In this document: piece after piece, positions 8,502-16,676 of the stretch
How positions within the stretch are numbered: position 1 is the stretch's first letter
Layout of the letters: every line of letters begins with the position of its first letter
IMG/VR virus record: IMGVR_UViG_3300047476_001434
Coordinates: 1-55,791 of that record
Reading direction: 5' to 3' (one strand)
Length of the DNA stretch: 55,791 bases
Origin: a virus
The notes under the pieces: model-generated
Databases searched by the model: none
What the model saw: the letters and a program-made list of their open reading frames with translations, nothing else
Told to the model about the DNA's origin: nothing
Translations under genes and position numbers: made by a program

Positions 8502-10304
8502 ATGGAAAATAATAACAATAATCAATTAACGGTTTGGCAAAGGTTATCGCACGCATTTGGGCCAAACGCTTTGTTAAATCAAGATTACCCAACATACAAA
8601 TTTGATAGAAAAGAGTTACTGAAAACAAACTCAAAACAAGAGTACGAAAAAGAATTATTACAAGCTCAACAAACATATTACCTATCAAATCAATGGACAA
8701 AAATAGAAAGTAATTTATATACTCAGGCAGTATACTATGAACCAACAAGATTAGCGTCATTTTATGATTATGAATCAATGGAGTATACCCCTGAAATATC
8801 GGCAGCATTAGACATTTATGGTGAGGAATCTACGACCTCAGACCAAAATGGGTATATGTTACAAATTTATTCCGAATCAAAACGAATAAAAGGGATATTA
8901 ACCGATTTATTCAATAATGTTTTAGACGTGAATACAAATTTACCAATGTGGACTAGAAACACATGTAAGTACGGTGATAATTTTGTATACCTAAAATTAG
9001 ATTCTGAAAAAGGAGTTGTTGGATGTATGCAATTACCTAACATTGAGATTGAAAGATTGGAGAGGGGTATGCCCGCTCAAGCAACAAGACAAAACGTTGA
9101 CGAACCTGCCGAAAACAAAGGTCTTAGATTTAAGTGGAAAGTAAAAGACATGGAATTTAATTCATGGGAAATAGCTCACTTTAGATTGTTAGGTGATGAT
9201 AGAAAATTACCATACGGAACTTCTATGTTAGAAAAGGCAAGACGTATATGGAAACAATTATTATTATCTGAAGATGCAATGTTGATTTACCGTACATCAA
9301 GAGCCCCTGAAAGAAGGGTCTTTAAAGTGTTTGTTGGTAATATGGATGATAAGGATGTTGAGGCATATGTACAACGTGTCGCAAACAAATTTAAAAGAAA
9401 TCAAGTTGTTGATGATAAAACAGGAAATGTTGACTTACGTTTCAATCAAATGGCCGTTGACCAAGATTATTTTATTCCTGTTAGGGACCCTGCTCAAGCG
9501 TCCCCTATAGATACTTTACCAGGCGCACAAAACTTAGCGGAAATTGCGGATATTGAATATATCCAAAAGAAATTATTAACTGCTTTACGTGTACCTAAAG
9601 CATTTTTAGGTTTTGAGGAAGTTGTCGGTGAGGGTAAAAATCTTTCATTACAGGATATTCGTTTCGCTAGGACAATCAACAGAATCCAAAAATCTATGAT
9701 TGCAGAATTAAATAAAATTGCAATTATCCATTTATTTTTATTAGGTTTTGAGGATGAATTAAATAACTTTACATTAGGTTTAACTAACCCATCAACACAG
9801 GCCGATTTATTAAAAATTGATGTATTTAAAGAAAAATTATTAGCTTATAAAGACGCGGTAACTGCAATAGAAGGTATTGCACCCACATCAATATCATGGG
9901 CGAAAAAACATATTCTTGGATTTTCTGATGAAGAAATTAAACTTGATTTACAACAACAAAGAATCGAAAAAGCGGTTGGAGCTGAATTAACTAACACCGC
10001 AACTATCATAACTAAAACAGGTTTATTTGACAATATTGATAAATTATATGGCGGGTCTTCTTCGGGAGATACTGCAGGAGGAGCCGCTCCACCACCTCCA
10101 CCATCAGGGGGAGAATCACCACCTCCTGGAGGTGATATGGGAGGAGAACCAGGAATTACTCCTGAATCTTTTAACAAAGATAATTTAAAAATATTATTAG
10201 AATCCGATTCATTAATTGACCAAGAATCATTTATAGATTTATCTAAAGCTAAAAATTCTTTAGGGGAAATTGAGGTTCAGCTGAATAAACTTCTAGGTGG
10301 TTGA
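8502..10304 (+). CDS. Portal protein (T4 gp20-like)
   Basis: 600 aa. It forms the dodecameric portal ring at the unique head vertex where the terminase docks and where head assembly starts. The gp20-type core is recognisable: residues ~85-110 (TPEISAALDIYGEES), an aromatic-rich clip/stem region (WKVKDMEFNSWEIAHFRLLG) and the segment YGTSMLEKARRIWKQLLL. The C-terminus carries a Gly/Pro low-complexity stretch (APPPPPSGG, about 10080-10160) and then a short helix. The gene ends within the promoter motif of the next gene. Position after terL and before the prohead protease matches the T4 head cluster. Confidence 0.93.
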   Translation: MENNNNNQLTVWQRLSHAFGPNALLNQDYPTYKFDRKELLKTNSKQEYEKELLQAQQTYYLSNQWTKIESNLYTQAVYYEPTRLASFYDYESMEYTPEISAALDIYGEESTTSDQNGYMLQIYSESKRIKGILTDLFNNVLDVNTNLPMWTRNTCKYGDNFVYLKLDSEKGVVGCMQLPNIEIERLERGMPAQATRQNVDEPAENKGLRFKWKVKDMEFNSWEIAHFRLLGDDRKLPYGTSMLEKARRIWKQLLLSEDAMLIYRTSRAPERRVFKVFVGNMDDKDVEAYVQRVANKFKRNQVVDDKTGNVDLRFNQMAVDQDYFIPVRDPAQASPIDTLPGAQNLAEIADIEYIQKKLLTALRVPKAFLGFEEVVGEGKNLSLQDIRFARTINRIQKSMIAELNKIAIIHLFLLGFEDELNNFTLGLTNPSTQADLLKIDVFKEKLLAYKDAVTAIEGIAPTSISWAKKHILGFSDEEIKLDLQQQRIEKAVGAELTNTATIITKTGLFDNIDKLYGGSSSGDTAGGAAPPPPPSGGESPPPGGDMGGEPGITPESFNKDNLKILLESDSLIDQESFIDLSKAKNSLGEIEVQLNKLLGG

Positions 10305-10311
10305 TATTTAT
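10304..10311 (+). promoter_or_regulatory. Late-promoter-like motif ATATTTAT
   Basis: ATATTTAT overlaps the portal stop codon and lies 15 nt before the ATG at 10327. Confidence 0.55.
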
Positions 10312-10326
10312 TTTAAAAACAAAACA

Positions 10327-11043
10327 ATGATTAAATTTGGTGTTATAAAATCTAAGATAGAAAAAATTTTAGTCGAATCTTATTCGGACAAAACTTTTAA
10401 ATACGAATTAAAAAATTTTAAAAATAATGTGTTGGACAATAAAAATATTAGTCAGATATATTATTTGTACGATGAGATTAAATCTAAAAAAGGATTAAAT
10501 GAGTCGTACGCATCTGAATATATTAATGAATGTATAACAATATATGAAAACACAATTAATAAAATTAAAACATCAGATATTAATAAATTAAAAAAGTGGG
10601 TAAACGGAGTTAAATCATCAAACGAATATGAACATATAGATAATTTATTTTCTAATGATGTTTTAACTATTGAATCAAAAATAAAAAGTAAAAAAATTAT
10701 TAGAGAGTCGTTAACAAAAAGTTTACCGATTCAAAAAGAATTTCTAAAATTACCGTTATCCACAATGGTTAGTATTGCTAATAAAACAATACAAAATTAT
10801 GTTGAGTCTCTTAATGAATCCGAAAAAAAAGAATTAGCTGATTTTTTATCTATGGACGACAAACCTTTAGAAGAAGACTTCAACAAAATAAAAAAAGAAG
10901 TTATATCTAAATTGGGTAATTTAAAAGAAGGTTCTGATTCCGAATCATTACATAGAATTAACGAAACCGTTGATAAAGTATCGTCAGAAAAATATGACAA
11001 GTTTAATTATTTTAAATTAAAGAAATTAAACGAGAATCTTTAA
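10327..11043 (+). CDS. Lys/Ser/Asn-rich helical protein, possible prohead core component
   Basis: I start it at ATG 10327 (238 aa), after the promoter motif; an in-frame GTG at 10297 would put the motif inside the gene. The protein is charged, helical and poor in aromatic residues, with repeated [IL]NE sites (KGLNE, EYINE, SLNE, RINE, KLNE) that match the S80 prohead-protease cleavage signature. In T4 the portal gene is followed by small core genes (67, 68) that are cut to fragments by gp21. Position and cleavage-site density fit such a role, but I see no sequence similarity to prove it. Its stop codon overlaps the convergent bS21 gene through a shared TTAA. Confidence 0.6.
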   Translation: MIKFGVIKSKIEKILVESYSDKTFKYELKNFKNNVLDNKNISQIYYLYDEIKSKKGLNESYASEYINECITIYENTINKIKTSDINKLKKWVNGVKSSNEYEHIDNLFSNDVLTIESKIKSKKIIRESLTKSLPIQKEFLKLPLSTMVSIANKTIQNYVESLNESEKKELADFLSMDDKPLEEDFNKIKKEVISKLGNLKEGSDSESLHRINETVDKVSSEKYDKFNYFKLKKLNENL

Positions 11044-11231
11044 TTATCTTCAGATTTAAAATTTTTCTGCACATATTTAGCTTTCTGTAATTCGGCTCTT
11101 TTTATCACTGAAGGTTTTACAAAAGTTTTTCTTTTATTTAGTTCACTCATTTGACGAGTTTTAATAACCTTACTCTTGTATTGTTTTAAAGCTTGTTCGA
11201 TTGATTTGTTTTTAACTACTACTATTATCAT
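11040..11231 (-). CDS. rpsU: Phage-encoded ribosomal protein bS21
   Basis: 63 aa from ATG at 11231 (the frame is open further upstream, but the S21 family begins at MIIVVV). The family pattern is clear: a beta-strand start, then SIEQALKQYKSKVIKT, then a basic helix (SELNKRKTFVKPSVIKRAEL) and KAKYVQK, closest in style to Bacteroidetes bS21. bS21 sits on the 30S platform by the anti-Shine-Dalgarno end of 16S rRNA and takes part in initiation. Here it is the only minus-strand gene inside the head module. It has an ATATTTAT motif 5 nt upstream and a TAnnTTTG-type box 45 nt upstream. No Shine-Dalgarno is visible. It could replace or supplement the host protein during infection (inference). Confidence 0.85.
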   Translation of the reverse strand: MIIVVVKNKSIEQALKQYKSKVIKTRQMSELNKRKTFVKPSVIKRAELQKAKYVQKNFKSEDN

Positions 11232-11236
11232 ATAAT

Positions 11237-11244
11237 ATAAATAT
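11237..11244 (-). promoter_or_regulatory. Late-promoter-like motif ATATTTAT before bS21
   Basis: Read on the minus strand, ATATTTAT lies only 5 nt before the bS21 ATG, so a transcript from it would be nearly leaderless if it acts as a -10 element. Confidence 0.5.
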
Positions 11245-11276
11245 ATCTTAAAAAGTCCCTTTTTTGACTTCTGACA

Positions 11277-11284
11277 CAAATATA
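11277..11284 (-). promoter_or_regulatory. Bacteroidetes-type -7 box (TATATTTG) upstream of bS21
   Basis: TATATTTG on the minus strand fits the TAnnTTTG -7 element of Bacteroidetes housekeeping promoters. No clear -33 TTG is seen at the right spacing, so this is a weak call. It would give bS21 a host-polymerase (early) promoter as well as the late-type motif. Confidence 0.35.
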
Positions 11285-11306
11285 CTTATTTTTTTAAAAA
11301 ATAAAC

Positions 11307-11771
11307 GTGAAATTATGGAAAAGAATGAAAAAGGGGAAAACCTCAAAAATCACAGGATTCAAAACCGCAAAGGTATTATATGGAACTGTTGATTCAATTA
11401 AATTTAGGTCATTGTACCTTAATATCCAAACATGGGTTGAACCCATCAAAGACTCTGAAAATTGGAACAGGGTCGTCCAAAACTTAAGTAGGTCAATAAA
11501 ACATGTTGTACACGATTCTTTAGACAGAAATTTTTTTGACGATAAATTTATTGTTGATTTAGATTTACGTTCAAGTGGGATATCTTTAGGTAAAAAATCT
11601 TTTTTAAATTTAGAAGTTAACTTGTATCTAAAAGAAGAAGAAATCGACTTTAAGTCAACAACATTAAAAGAAACATTAAAAAAACTATCAAAAGATATAT
11701 ATCAAAATGGTTTTTTAGAATCTAAGTATTTTAATTTTTATTTAACCAAAAGAAAAGAACTTGTAGAATAA
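11307..11771 (+). CDS. Conserved-type phage protein, unknown function
   Basis: 154 aa from GTG 11307, or 148 aa from the in-frame ATG at 11325; I cannot decide the start. After a very basic N-terminus the protein looks like a small alpha/beta domain (KVLYGTVDSIKFRSLYLNIQTWVEP; FIVDLDLRSSGISLGKKSFLNLEVNLYL). There is no signal peptide. It sits between portal/bS21 and the prohead protease, the place of small head genes in T4, so a head-assembly role is possible. No family recognised. Confidence 0.65.
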   Translation: MKLWKRMKKGKTSKITGFKTAKVLYGTVDSIKFRSLYLNIQTWVEPIKDSENWNRVVQNLSRSIKHVVHDSLDRNFFDDKFIVDLDLRSSGISLGKKSFLNLEVNLYLKEEEIDFKSTTLKETLKKLSKDIYQNGFLESKYFNFYLTKRKELVE

Positions 11772-11785
11772 ACTTAAAGACTTCA

Positions 11786-11793
11786 ATATTTAT
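11786..11793 (+). promoter_or_regulatory. Late-promoter-like motif ATATTTAT
   Basis: 16 nt before the ATG of the prohead protease, followed by an A-rich leader (AATAAAAAATAAAGAA). Confidence 0.55.
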
Positions 11794-11809
11794 AATAAAA
11801 AATAAAGAA

Positions 11810-12532
11810 ATGAATTTACAAGTTTTAAAACCTGGACAATCTGGTAAAGGTATTCTAATCGAATACGATGCGGGATTTATTAATCCAAGGGAAACAAAAA
11901 ATCAATATATTATGGAAAATAAAGTTCAGATGGACCACACAAAACCATTTGAATTTTATGCGGTACTTCAAAAGTATAACACGCCAAATAGAAACGGTAG
12001 AATTTATCCTGAAAGAATTCTTAAAAGAGAAGCGGACAATTATAAAAAAATGATTGAGAAGGGGACATCTTTATCCGAACTAAACCATCCTGAATCTTCA
12101 CTTATTGACTTAGATAGAGTATCTCACATTATTACTGAAATTTGGTGGGACGGACCAATATTAATGGGTAAATTAAAATTATTAACAAGTCCAGGGTTCC
12201 ATGAAAGAGGAATTGTATCAACCAAAGGTGATATGGCAGCAAACTATTTAAGACAAGGAGTTACGTTAGGTATTTCATCAAGAGGTGTTGGTTCTCTAAA
12301 AAAAGTTGGGGAACAAAATGAAGTACAAGATGATTTTGAATTAATTTGTTTTGACTTAGTTTCTTCACCATCAACTCCAGGGGCTTATTTATTTTTAAAT
12401 CCTGAAGATAGAAATAACTTCGAAGAAAACTTAGATGAGGAAAAAAGAATGTCAGTTGAAAGAAATGTTGGGCCTTCTGCGAACAAATCACTTGACTTAA
12501 TGAAGAAACTATCCGATTATTTAGGTTATTAA
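11810..12532 (+). CDS. Prohead core protease (T4 gp21-like, peptidase family S80)
   Basis: 240 aa. The T4 counterpart cleaves capsid, scaffold and internal proteins after [IL]-x-E during head maturation. The herpesvirus-protease-like fold is supported by the His motif LNHPES (H93), the strand VSHIITEIWWDGPILMGKLKLL and the Ser motif TLGISSRGVG (S156/S157, likely nucleophile), then DFELICFDLVSSPSTPGA. The order protease, (69-aa protein), scaffold, major capsid protein is that of T4 genes 21-22-23. Candidate substrates in this window are the capsid protein (cut after INE60) and several proteins with short [IL]xE leaders. Confidence 0.9.
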   Translation: MNLQVLKPGQSGKGILIEYDAGFINPRETKNQYIMENKVQMDHTKPFEFYAVLQKYNTPNRNGRIYPERILKREADNYKKMIEKGTSLSELNHPESSLIDLDRVSHIITEIWWDGPILMGKLKLLTSPGFHERGIVSTKGDMAANYLRQGVTLGISSRGVGSLKKVGEQNEVQDDFELICFDLVSSPSTPGAYLFLNPEDRNNFEENLDEEKRMSVERNVGPSANKSLDLMKKLSDYLGY

Positions 12533-12542
12533 ATAATTAATT

Positions 12543-12752
12543 ATGGACGAAAAATATTTTATTGCACGAGTAACTATTGATTTGGTAGATTCTGAATCAG
12601 GTAAAGTTAAAAAACAAAAAGAAGAAAAGTTAGTTAGGGGTTATAATCCAACTGATGTTGAAGCGAAAGTAACCAAGGTATTTGAACATTATACTCAAGA
12701 TTGGAGAATAACCGCGATTGTTGAAAGCAAAATTGATGAGGTGATAGACTAA
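12543..12752 (+). CDS. Small protein, DUF4494-like
   Basis: 69 aa. The pattern (YFIARVTIDL, then a basic GKVKKQKEEKLVRGYNPTDVEAKV segment, then WRITAIVESK) resembles DUF4494, a small beta-alpha-beta protein common in Bacteroidetes and their phages. The match is from memory of the pattern and is not certain. It begins 10 nt after the protease gene, is followed by a terminator, and sits between protease and scaffold. Function unknown. Confidence 0.65.
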   Translation: MDEKYFIARVTIDLVDSESGKVKKQKEEKLVRGYNPTDVEAKVTKVFEHYTQDWRITAIVESKIDEVID

Positions 12753-12781
12753 TTATATTTTCAATAATTTAATTAACATAT

Positions 12782-12813
12782 AAAAAGGAGACTAAAATTA
12801 GTCTCCTTTTTTT
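12782..12813 (+). terminator. Rho-independent terminator
   Basis: The stem AAAAGGAGACTA/TAGTCTCCTTTT (12783-12794 with 12799-12810) with an AAAT loop and a T-run ends the protease transcription unit. Confidence 0.9.
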
Positions 12814-12831
12814 ATTTTGTCAAAATGGGAA

Positions 12832-12839
12832 ATATTTAT
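12832..12839 (+). promoter_or_regulatory. Upstream copy of ATATTTAT motif
   Basis: First of two ATATTTAT copies in the leader of the scaffold gene. It lies 87 nt before the ATG, just after the terminator. Confidence 0.35.
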
Positions 12840-12851
12840 CAAATATAAAAA

Positions 12852-12896
12852 ACCAATTGTTGAATTAGTTAAAATATAACTTTTTTAACAATTGGT
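12852..12896 (+). repeat. Inverted repeat between two promoter motifs
   Basis: ACCAATTGTT (12852-12861) is inverted at 12887-12896 with a 25-nt AT-rich spacer, and CAATTG itself is palindromic. It lies between the two ATATTTAT copies upstream of the scaffold-capsid genes. It could be an operator or an mRNA hairpin; no function is shown. Confidence 0.45.
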
Positions 12897-12897
12897 A

Positions 12898-12905
12898 ATA
12901 TTTAT
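12898..12905 (+). promoter_or_regulatory. Late-promoter-like motif ATATTTAT before scaffold
   Basis: 21 nt before the scaffold ATG at 12927, followed by an A-rich leader. It probably drives scaffold and major capsid genes together, as no terminator separates them. Confidence 0.55.
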
Positions 12906-12926
12906 TATAAAAATAAAAAACGCAAA

Positions 12927-14612
12927 ATGGCAAAAGAAAAATCATTAGTAGAAGAAGCAATCATCCAAATGAAAAATTTGGAGGAAGCGGTTGCCGAAAA
13001 TGCAAAAGGAATACTTGCTTCAACAATGAAGGAAGAAATCAGTGATTTAGTAAAAGAGTCTCTATCAGAACAAGATGACGAAGAGATTGTAGCACCAGAT
13101 GCTGAAATGGCTGCAGTTGCAGACATGGACGCAGATAACGAAGATTTAGGAGACGAAGACATGGATGATGAAGACATGGATGATGAAGACATGGATGATG
13201 AAGACATGATGGACATTGATGTTGACGACGACACAATCGACCTTACAGACCAACCGAGTTCTGAAGTATTAAAAGTTTTCCAACTATTAGGACCTGAAGA
13301 CCAAATCGTGGTAACAAAAGACCCTAATGGGAACATAAACCTAAAAGACAACGAAACAAACAAAGAGTATATGATAGTAGGTGAAAGTGATGAAGACTTA
13401 TTAAAGTTATCAGAACCAATGGAATACTCATCATTAGATGATGATACGAATGAAGAAGAAGATGTTGATGACATCATTAAAGAATTATTCGGAGATGATG
13501 ACGATGACACTTCTGATTTTGAAGGTTACGGAGGTTTAGACGAAGACGACGAGTTCTCAATGGATATGTCAGAAGACGACGAGTTCTCAATGGATATGTC
13601 AGAAGACGACGAGTTCTCAATGGATATGTCAGAAGACGACGAGTTCTCAATGGATATGTCAGAAGAGGATGATTCTTTCTATGAAGACGAAGATGAAATT
13701 ATTTTTGAACTTGAATTGGAAGATGATTCTATGATTGGTGACTTAGGTGGTGACCAACTATCTGAAGACTCTGAATTAGATGAGTGGGGTTCGTCAGAAT
13801 ATGATGATTATGAATTTTATCATAAAGACCGTATACCTAGCGAATTTGATGACGAAGATGAAGATGAAGAAGAATTTGATATCGACATTAATGAGTCAAG
13901 TAAAAAATCTCGTAAAGCAGTCGGTATGGGAATGGGTAGACCTAAATTTAGTTATGACAAAAAACCTAACCAAGATTTACCAACTAAAAAACAAAAACAT
14001 GGTGGTAAAGGTATTGGATTTGGAAGTGCTAAAAAAGCATCTAAATTTGACGCGGATAAAGACAATGGTCAAATGGACGGAGAATTTAGAGTTAAACCTA
14101 AAAAAGTAGAAGCAAAAGAAACGGCTCGAACAAATAGTTTTGTTACTTCTGGTAAAGTTGGTAGAAGAAAAGGTTCTAACATGGAAACTAATAGAAGAGA
14201 AGTAAGAAAAGAATCTATTGATTCGAGAGAAGTTCAAATTCTTAGAGAAAAGAATGAAGAGTACAGAAAAGCATTAAATATTTTTAGAAATAAATTAAAT
14301 GAAGTTGCGGTATTTAACTCAAACTTAGCATACGCTACACGTTTGTTTACTGAACACTCAACATCTAAACAAGAAAAAATTAATATTTTAAGAAGATTTG
14401 ATTCTGTAGAAACTATTAAAGAATCTAAGAACTTATATCATTCTATTAAAGACGAATTATCAACGGATAAAAATCAATCAATTAACGAGTCTTTTGAACG
14501 TACAATTGAAAGAGTACCTTCAACAGGTTCAGCAGTTAATTTAATTGAATCTAAAACGTATGAGAATCCTCAGTTTTTAAGAATGAAAGACTTAATGTCA
14601 AAATTAAGATAA
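12927..14612 (+). CDS. Acidic prohead core/scaffold protein (T4 gp22 position)
   Basis: 561 aa, extremely acidic in its first ~330 residues. It starts with a short helical head containing SLSE (residues ~46-48). Then come DEDMD repeats, a small ordered segment (SEVLKVFQLLGPEDQIVVTKD), and a perfect four-fold 10-residue repeat (EDDEFSMDMS, DNA 13542-13661). The C-terminal ~230 residues are basic and helical (REVRKESIDSREVQILREK). The place between the S80 protease and the major capsid gene is that of the T4 main scaffold gp22, which forms the core and is then degraded. Sequence similarity to gp22 is not visible, so the call rests on position, charge and cleavage sites (DINE, SINE). Confidence 0.75.
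   Translation: MAKEKSLVEEAIIQMKNLEEAVAENAKGILASTMKEEISDLVKESLSEQDDEEIVAPDAEMAAVADMDADNEDLGDEDMDDEDMDDEDMDDEDMMDIDVDDDTIDLTDQPSSEVLKVFQLLGPEDQIVVTKDPNGNINLKDNETNKEYMIVGESDEDLLKLSEPMEYSSLDDDTNEEEDVDDIIKELFGDDDDDTSDFEGYGGLDEDDEFSMDMSEDDEFSMDMSEDDEFSMDMSEDDEFSMDMSEEDDSFYEDEDEIIFELELEDDSMIGDLGGDQLSEDSELDEWGSSEYDDYEFYHKDRIPSEFDDEDEDEEEFDIDINESSKKSRKAVGMGMGRPKFSYDKKPNQDLPTKKQKHGGKGIGFGSAKKASKFDADKDNGQMDGEFRVKPKKVEAKETARTNSFVTSGKVGRRKGSNMETNRREVRKESIDSREVQILREKNEEYRKALNIFRNKLNEVAVFNSNLAYATRLFTEHSTSKQEKINILRRFDSVETIKESKNLYHSIKDELSTDKNQSINESFERTIERVPSTGSAVNLIESKTYENPQFLRMKDLMSKLR
13542..13661 (+). repeat. Four perfect 30-bp tandem repeats in the scaffold gene
   Basis: Four identical 30-bp units (13542-13571, 13572-13601, 13602-13631, 13632-13661) encode EDDEFSMDMS each time. 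No silent differences are seen, which suggests recent expansion. The count could vary between strains, or be affected by assembly. Confidence 0.95.
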
Positions 14613-14653
14613 AAAAATAAAATAAACAAACAAAAAATAAAAAACCAAAAAAA

Positions 14654-16525
14654 ATGGGAGCATTATTAGAATCAGGTCTTGTTGGTAACATCGGTTTGAA
14701 ACACCTTAAAGTTATCAAAGAAGATACAATTAACAAATGGGATAGATTAGGATTCCTAGAAGGTCTTAAAGGACATTTAAAAGAGAACGTGGCTCAGTTA
14801 TATGAGAACCAAGCGTCTTTCCTAATCAATGAAGCAACTTCTGACGGTTCATCAGGTTCATTCGAAACTGTGGTTTTCCCAATCGTTAGACGTGTATTCT
14901 CTAAATTATTAGCGAACGATATCGTATCTGTACAAGCTATGAACTTACCAATCGGTAAATTGTTCTACTTCGTACCTAAAATCCAAGGTTATAACAATGG
15001 TGACTATGATTTTGCAACCTATGAAGGTGGTTCAGGAGCTCACTACGGACCTGTTGGAGCGGTAGACGGTTTAACTGCTGACGAAGCTAAAGCTGGAGAA
15101 GGTTACAATCAAGGTACTGGTACTTATAATCCTACTTACAAGAAAAATCTTTATGATTTATTCTACGAAGGTAATGAAGGTCAATTAGACCCTCCAGGAT
15201 TATTTGACTACTCTAAAGGTCAATGGTCGGCAATTACAGTTACTACAACTGCACAAGTATGGAACGGTTCTAACTTGGTTGATGCTGACGGGGCTTATGA
15301 CGGTGAAAACGTTAGAAAAGTAATCGTTAAAATGTGTGGTTTCGCAAGTGTTGGTAACGGTAAATTAATCGGTCCTGATGGAAATGAGTACGATACAGAA
15401 TCTTTCTTATCTGACTTAAGATTATTTGCTAATACTGATTTCTTAGACGCGGAATCTGCATGTACACCATTATTTAACGCTGACGCTTCTGCGAAATCTT
15501 TATTGTTTAGAGTTGTTACTCAACAATATGGTCAAGGAATTGTTAGTGGTTTATCAAATAGAGCACAAGCACAATGGCCTACTGAAGGTAACGGTGGTTA
15601 TTACAATAACATCTGTAACCCAGAAGGTTGTATCTATTTAGAAGTTGACTTATCTTGTCCTGTATGTGCTAACTGTAACGCAACATCTTTAGATGGTTAT
15701 ACAGGAAGTACTATTGGTACATTAGGTAATGAAGACATTACTGCGGTATTCAGACGTTACAAAGAACTTGAATTCGAAGACAAAATCGGTGAGGTTTCTT
15801 TCGACCTTGAGTCTGTAACAGTTTCTGTAACTGAAAGAAAATTAAGAGCACAATGGTCACCTGAACTAGCTCAAGACGTAGCGGCATTCCAAAACATCGA
15901 TGCTGAAGCTGAATTAACGGCTTTATTATCTGAACAAGTTGCAGCGGAAATTGACCGTGAAATCTTAAGAGACCTTAGAAAAGGTGCGGCTTGGAACTTA
16001 CGTTGGGATTACAACGGATGGAGAAGAATCAACGCAACTACTGCGTATACACAAAAAGACTGGAACCAAACATTGATTACTGCAATCAACCAATTGTCAG
16101 CACAAATCCACAAATCTACTTTAAGAGGTGGGGCTAACTGGATTGTTGTATCTTCTGAGGTTTCTGCGATTTTTGATGATTTAGAATACTTCCACGTATC
16201 TAACGCGTCTCCTGAGCAAGACCAATACAACATGGGTATTGAAAGAGTTGGTACATTATCAGGTCGTTACCAAGTTTACCGTGACCCTTACTTCCCACCT
16301 AACCAAGTGTTAATCGGGCACAAAGGAACATCATTGTTAGACACAGGTTACATCTACGCACCGTATGTACCTCTACAATTAACTCCTACAATGTACAACC
16401 CGTTCAACTTTACACCTATCAAAGGTATTATGACACGTTACGCTAAGAAAATGGTTAACAACCGTTTCTACGGACGTATCACAGTTGACGGTATCCGTAC
16501 ATTCGACTTAAGAGAATTGAGATAA
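14654..16525 (+). CDS. Major capsid protein (T4 gp23-like)
   Basis: 623 aa; forms the hexamers of the head. gp23-type features: an N-terminal leader of 60 residues ending SFLINE before ATSDG (fits gp21 cleavage after E60, as T4 gp23 is cut after E65); the segment VVFPIVRRVFSKLLANDIVS; the central ERKLRAQWSPELAQDV and AEAELTALLSEQVAAEIDRE; and a C-terminal MTRYAKKMVNNRFYGRITVDG. There is an unusual Cys-rich loop (C321, C326, C335, C338, C341). The start has no Shine-Dalgarno but a ~40-nt leader made almost wholly of A with few T/C, typical of highly translated Bacteroidetes genes. Followed by a strong terminator. Confidence 0.96.
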   Translation: MGALLESGLVGNIGLKHLKVIKEDTINKWDRLGFLEGLKGHLKENVAQLYENQASFLINEATSDGSSGSFETVVFPIVRRVFSKLLANDIVSVQAMNLPIGKLFYFVPKIQGYNNGDYDFATYEGGSGAHYGPVGAVDGLTADEAKAGEGYNQGTGTYNPTYKKNLYDLFYEGNEGQLDPPGLFDYSKGQWSAITVTTTAQVWNGSNLVDADGAYDGENVRKVIVKMCGFASVGNGKLIGPDGNEYDTESFLSDLRLFANTDFLDAESACTPLFNADASAKSLLFRVVTQQYGQGIVSGLSNRAQAQWPTEGNGGYYNNICNPEGCIYLEVDLSCPVCANCNATSLDGYTGSTIGTLGNEDITAVFRRYKELEFEDKIGEVSFDLESVTVSVTERKLRAQWSPELAQDVAAFQNIDAEAELTALLSEQVAAEIDREILRDLRKGAAWNLRWDYNGWRRINATTAYTQKDWNQTLITAINQLSAQIHKSTLRGGANWIVVSSEVSAIFDDLEYFHVSNASPEQDQYNMGIERVGTLSGRYQVYRDPYFPPNQVLIGHKGTSLLDTGYIYAPYVPLQLTPTMYNPFNFTPIKGIMTRYAKKMVNNRFYGRITVDGIRTFDLRELR

Positions 16526-16546
16526 TCAATATCTTATTAGATAAAG

Positions 16547-16574
16547 AAAAGGTCAGAGAAATCTGACCTTTTTT
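16547..16574 (+). terminator. Rho-independent terminator after capsid gene
   Basis: Stem AAAAGGTCAGA/TCTGACCTTTT with a GAAA tetraloop at 16558-16561 and a T-run. Confidence 0.92.
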
Positions 16575-16647
16575 AATATATGCTAATTAGTTATTGTTAT
16601 TTACACATTTTTATGTTAATAACGTTGTTAAAATAATAACATGATTT

Positions 16648-16655
16648 ATATTTAT
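16648..16655 (+). promoter_or_regulatory. Late-promoter-like motif ATATTTAT
   Basis: 21 nt before the ATG of the secreted protein gene at 16677. With terminators on both sides, this gene forms its own transcription unit. Confidence 0.55.
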
Positions 16656-16676
16656 TAAATAAAAATCAATTATTTT

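Noticed and set aside
12905-13510. Long minus-strand Ser-rich frame opposite the scaffold gene
   Set aside because: Mirror of Asp/Glu-rich codons; antisense shadow without leader or motif.
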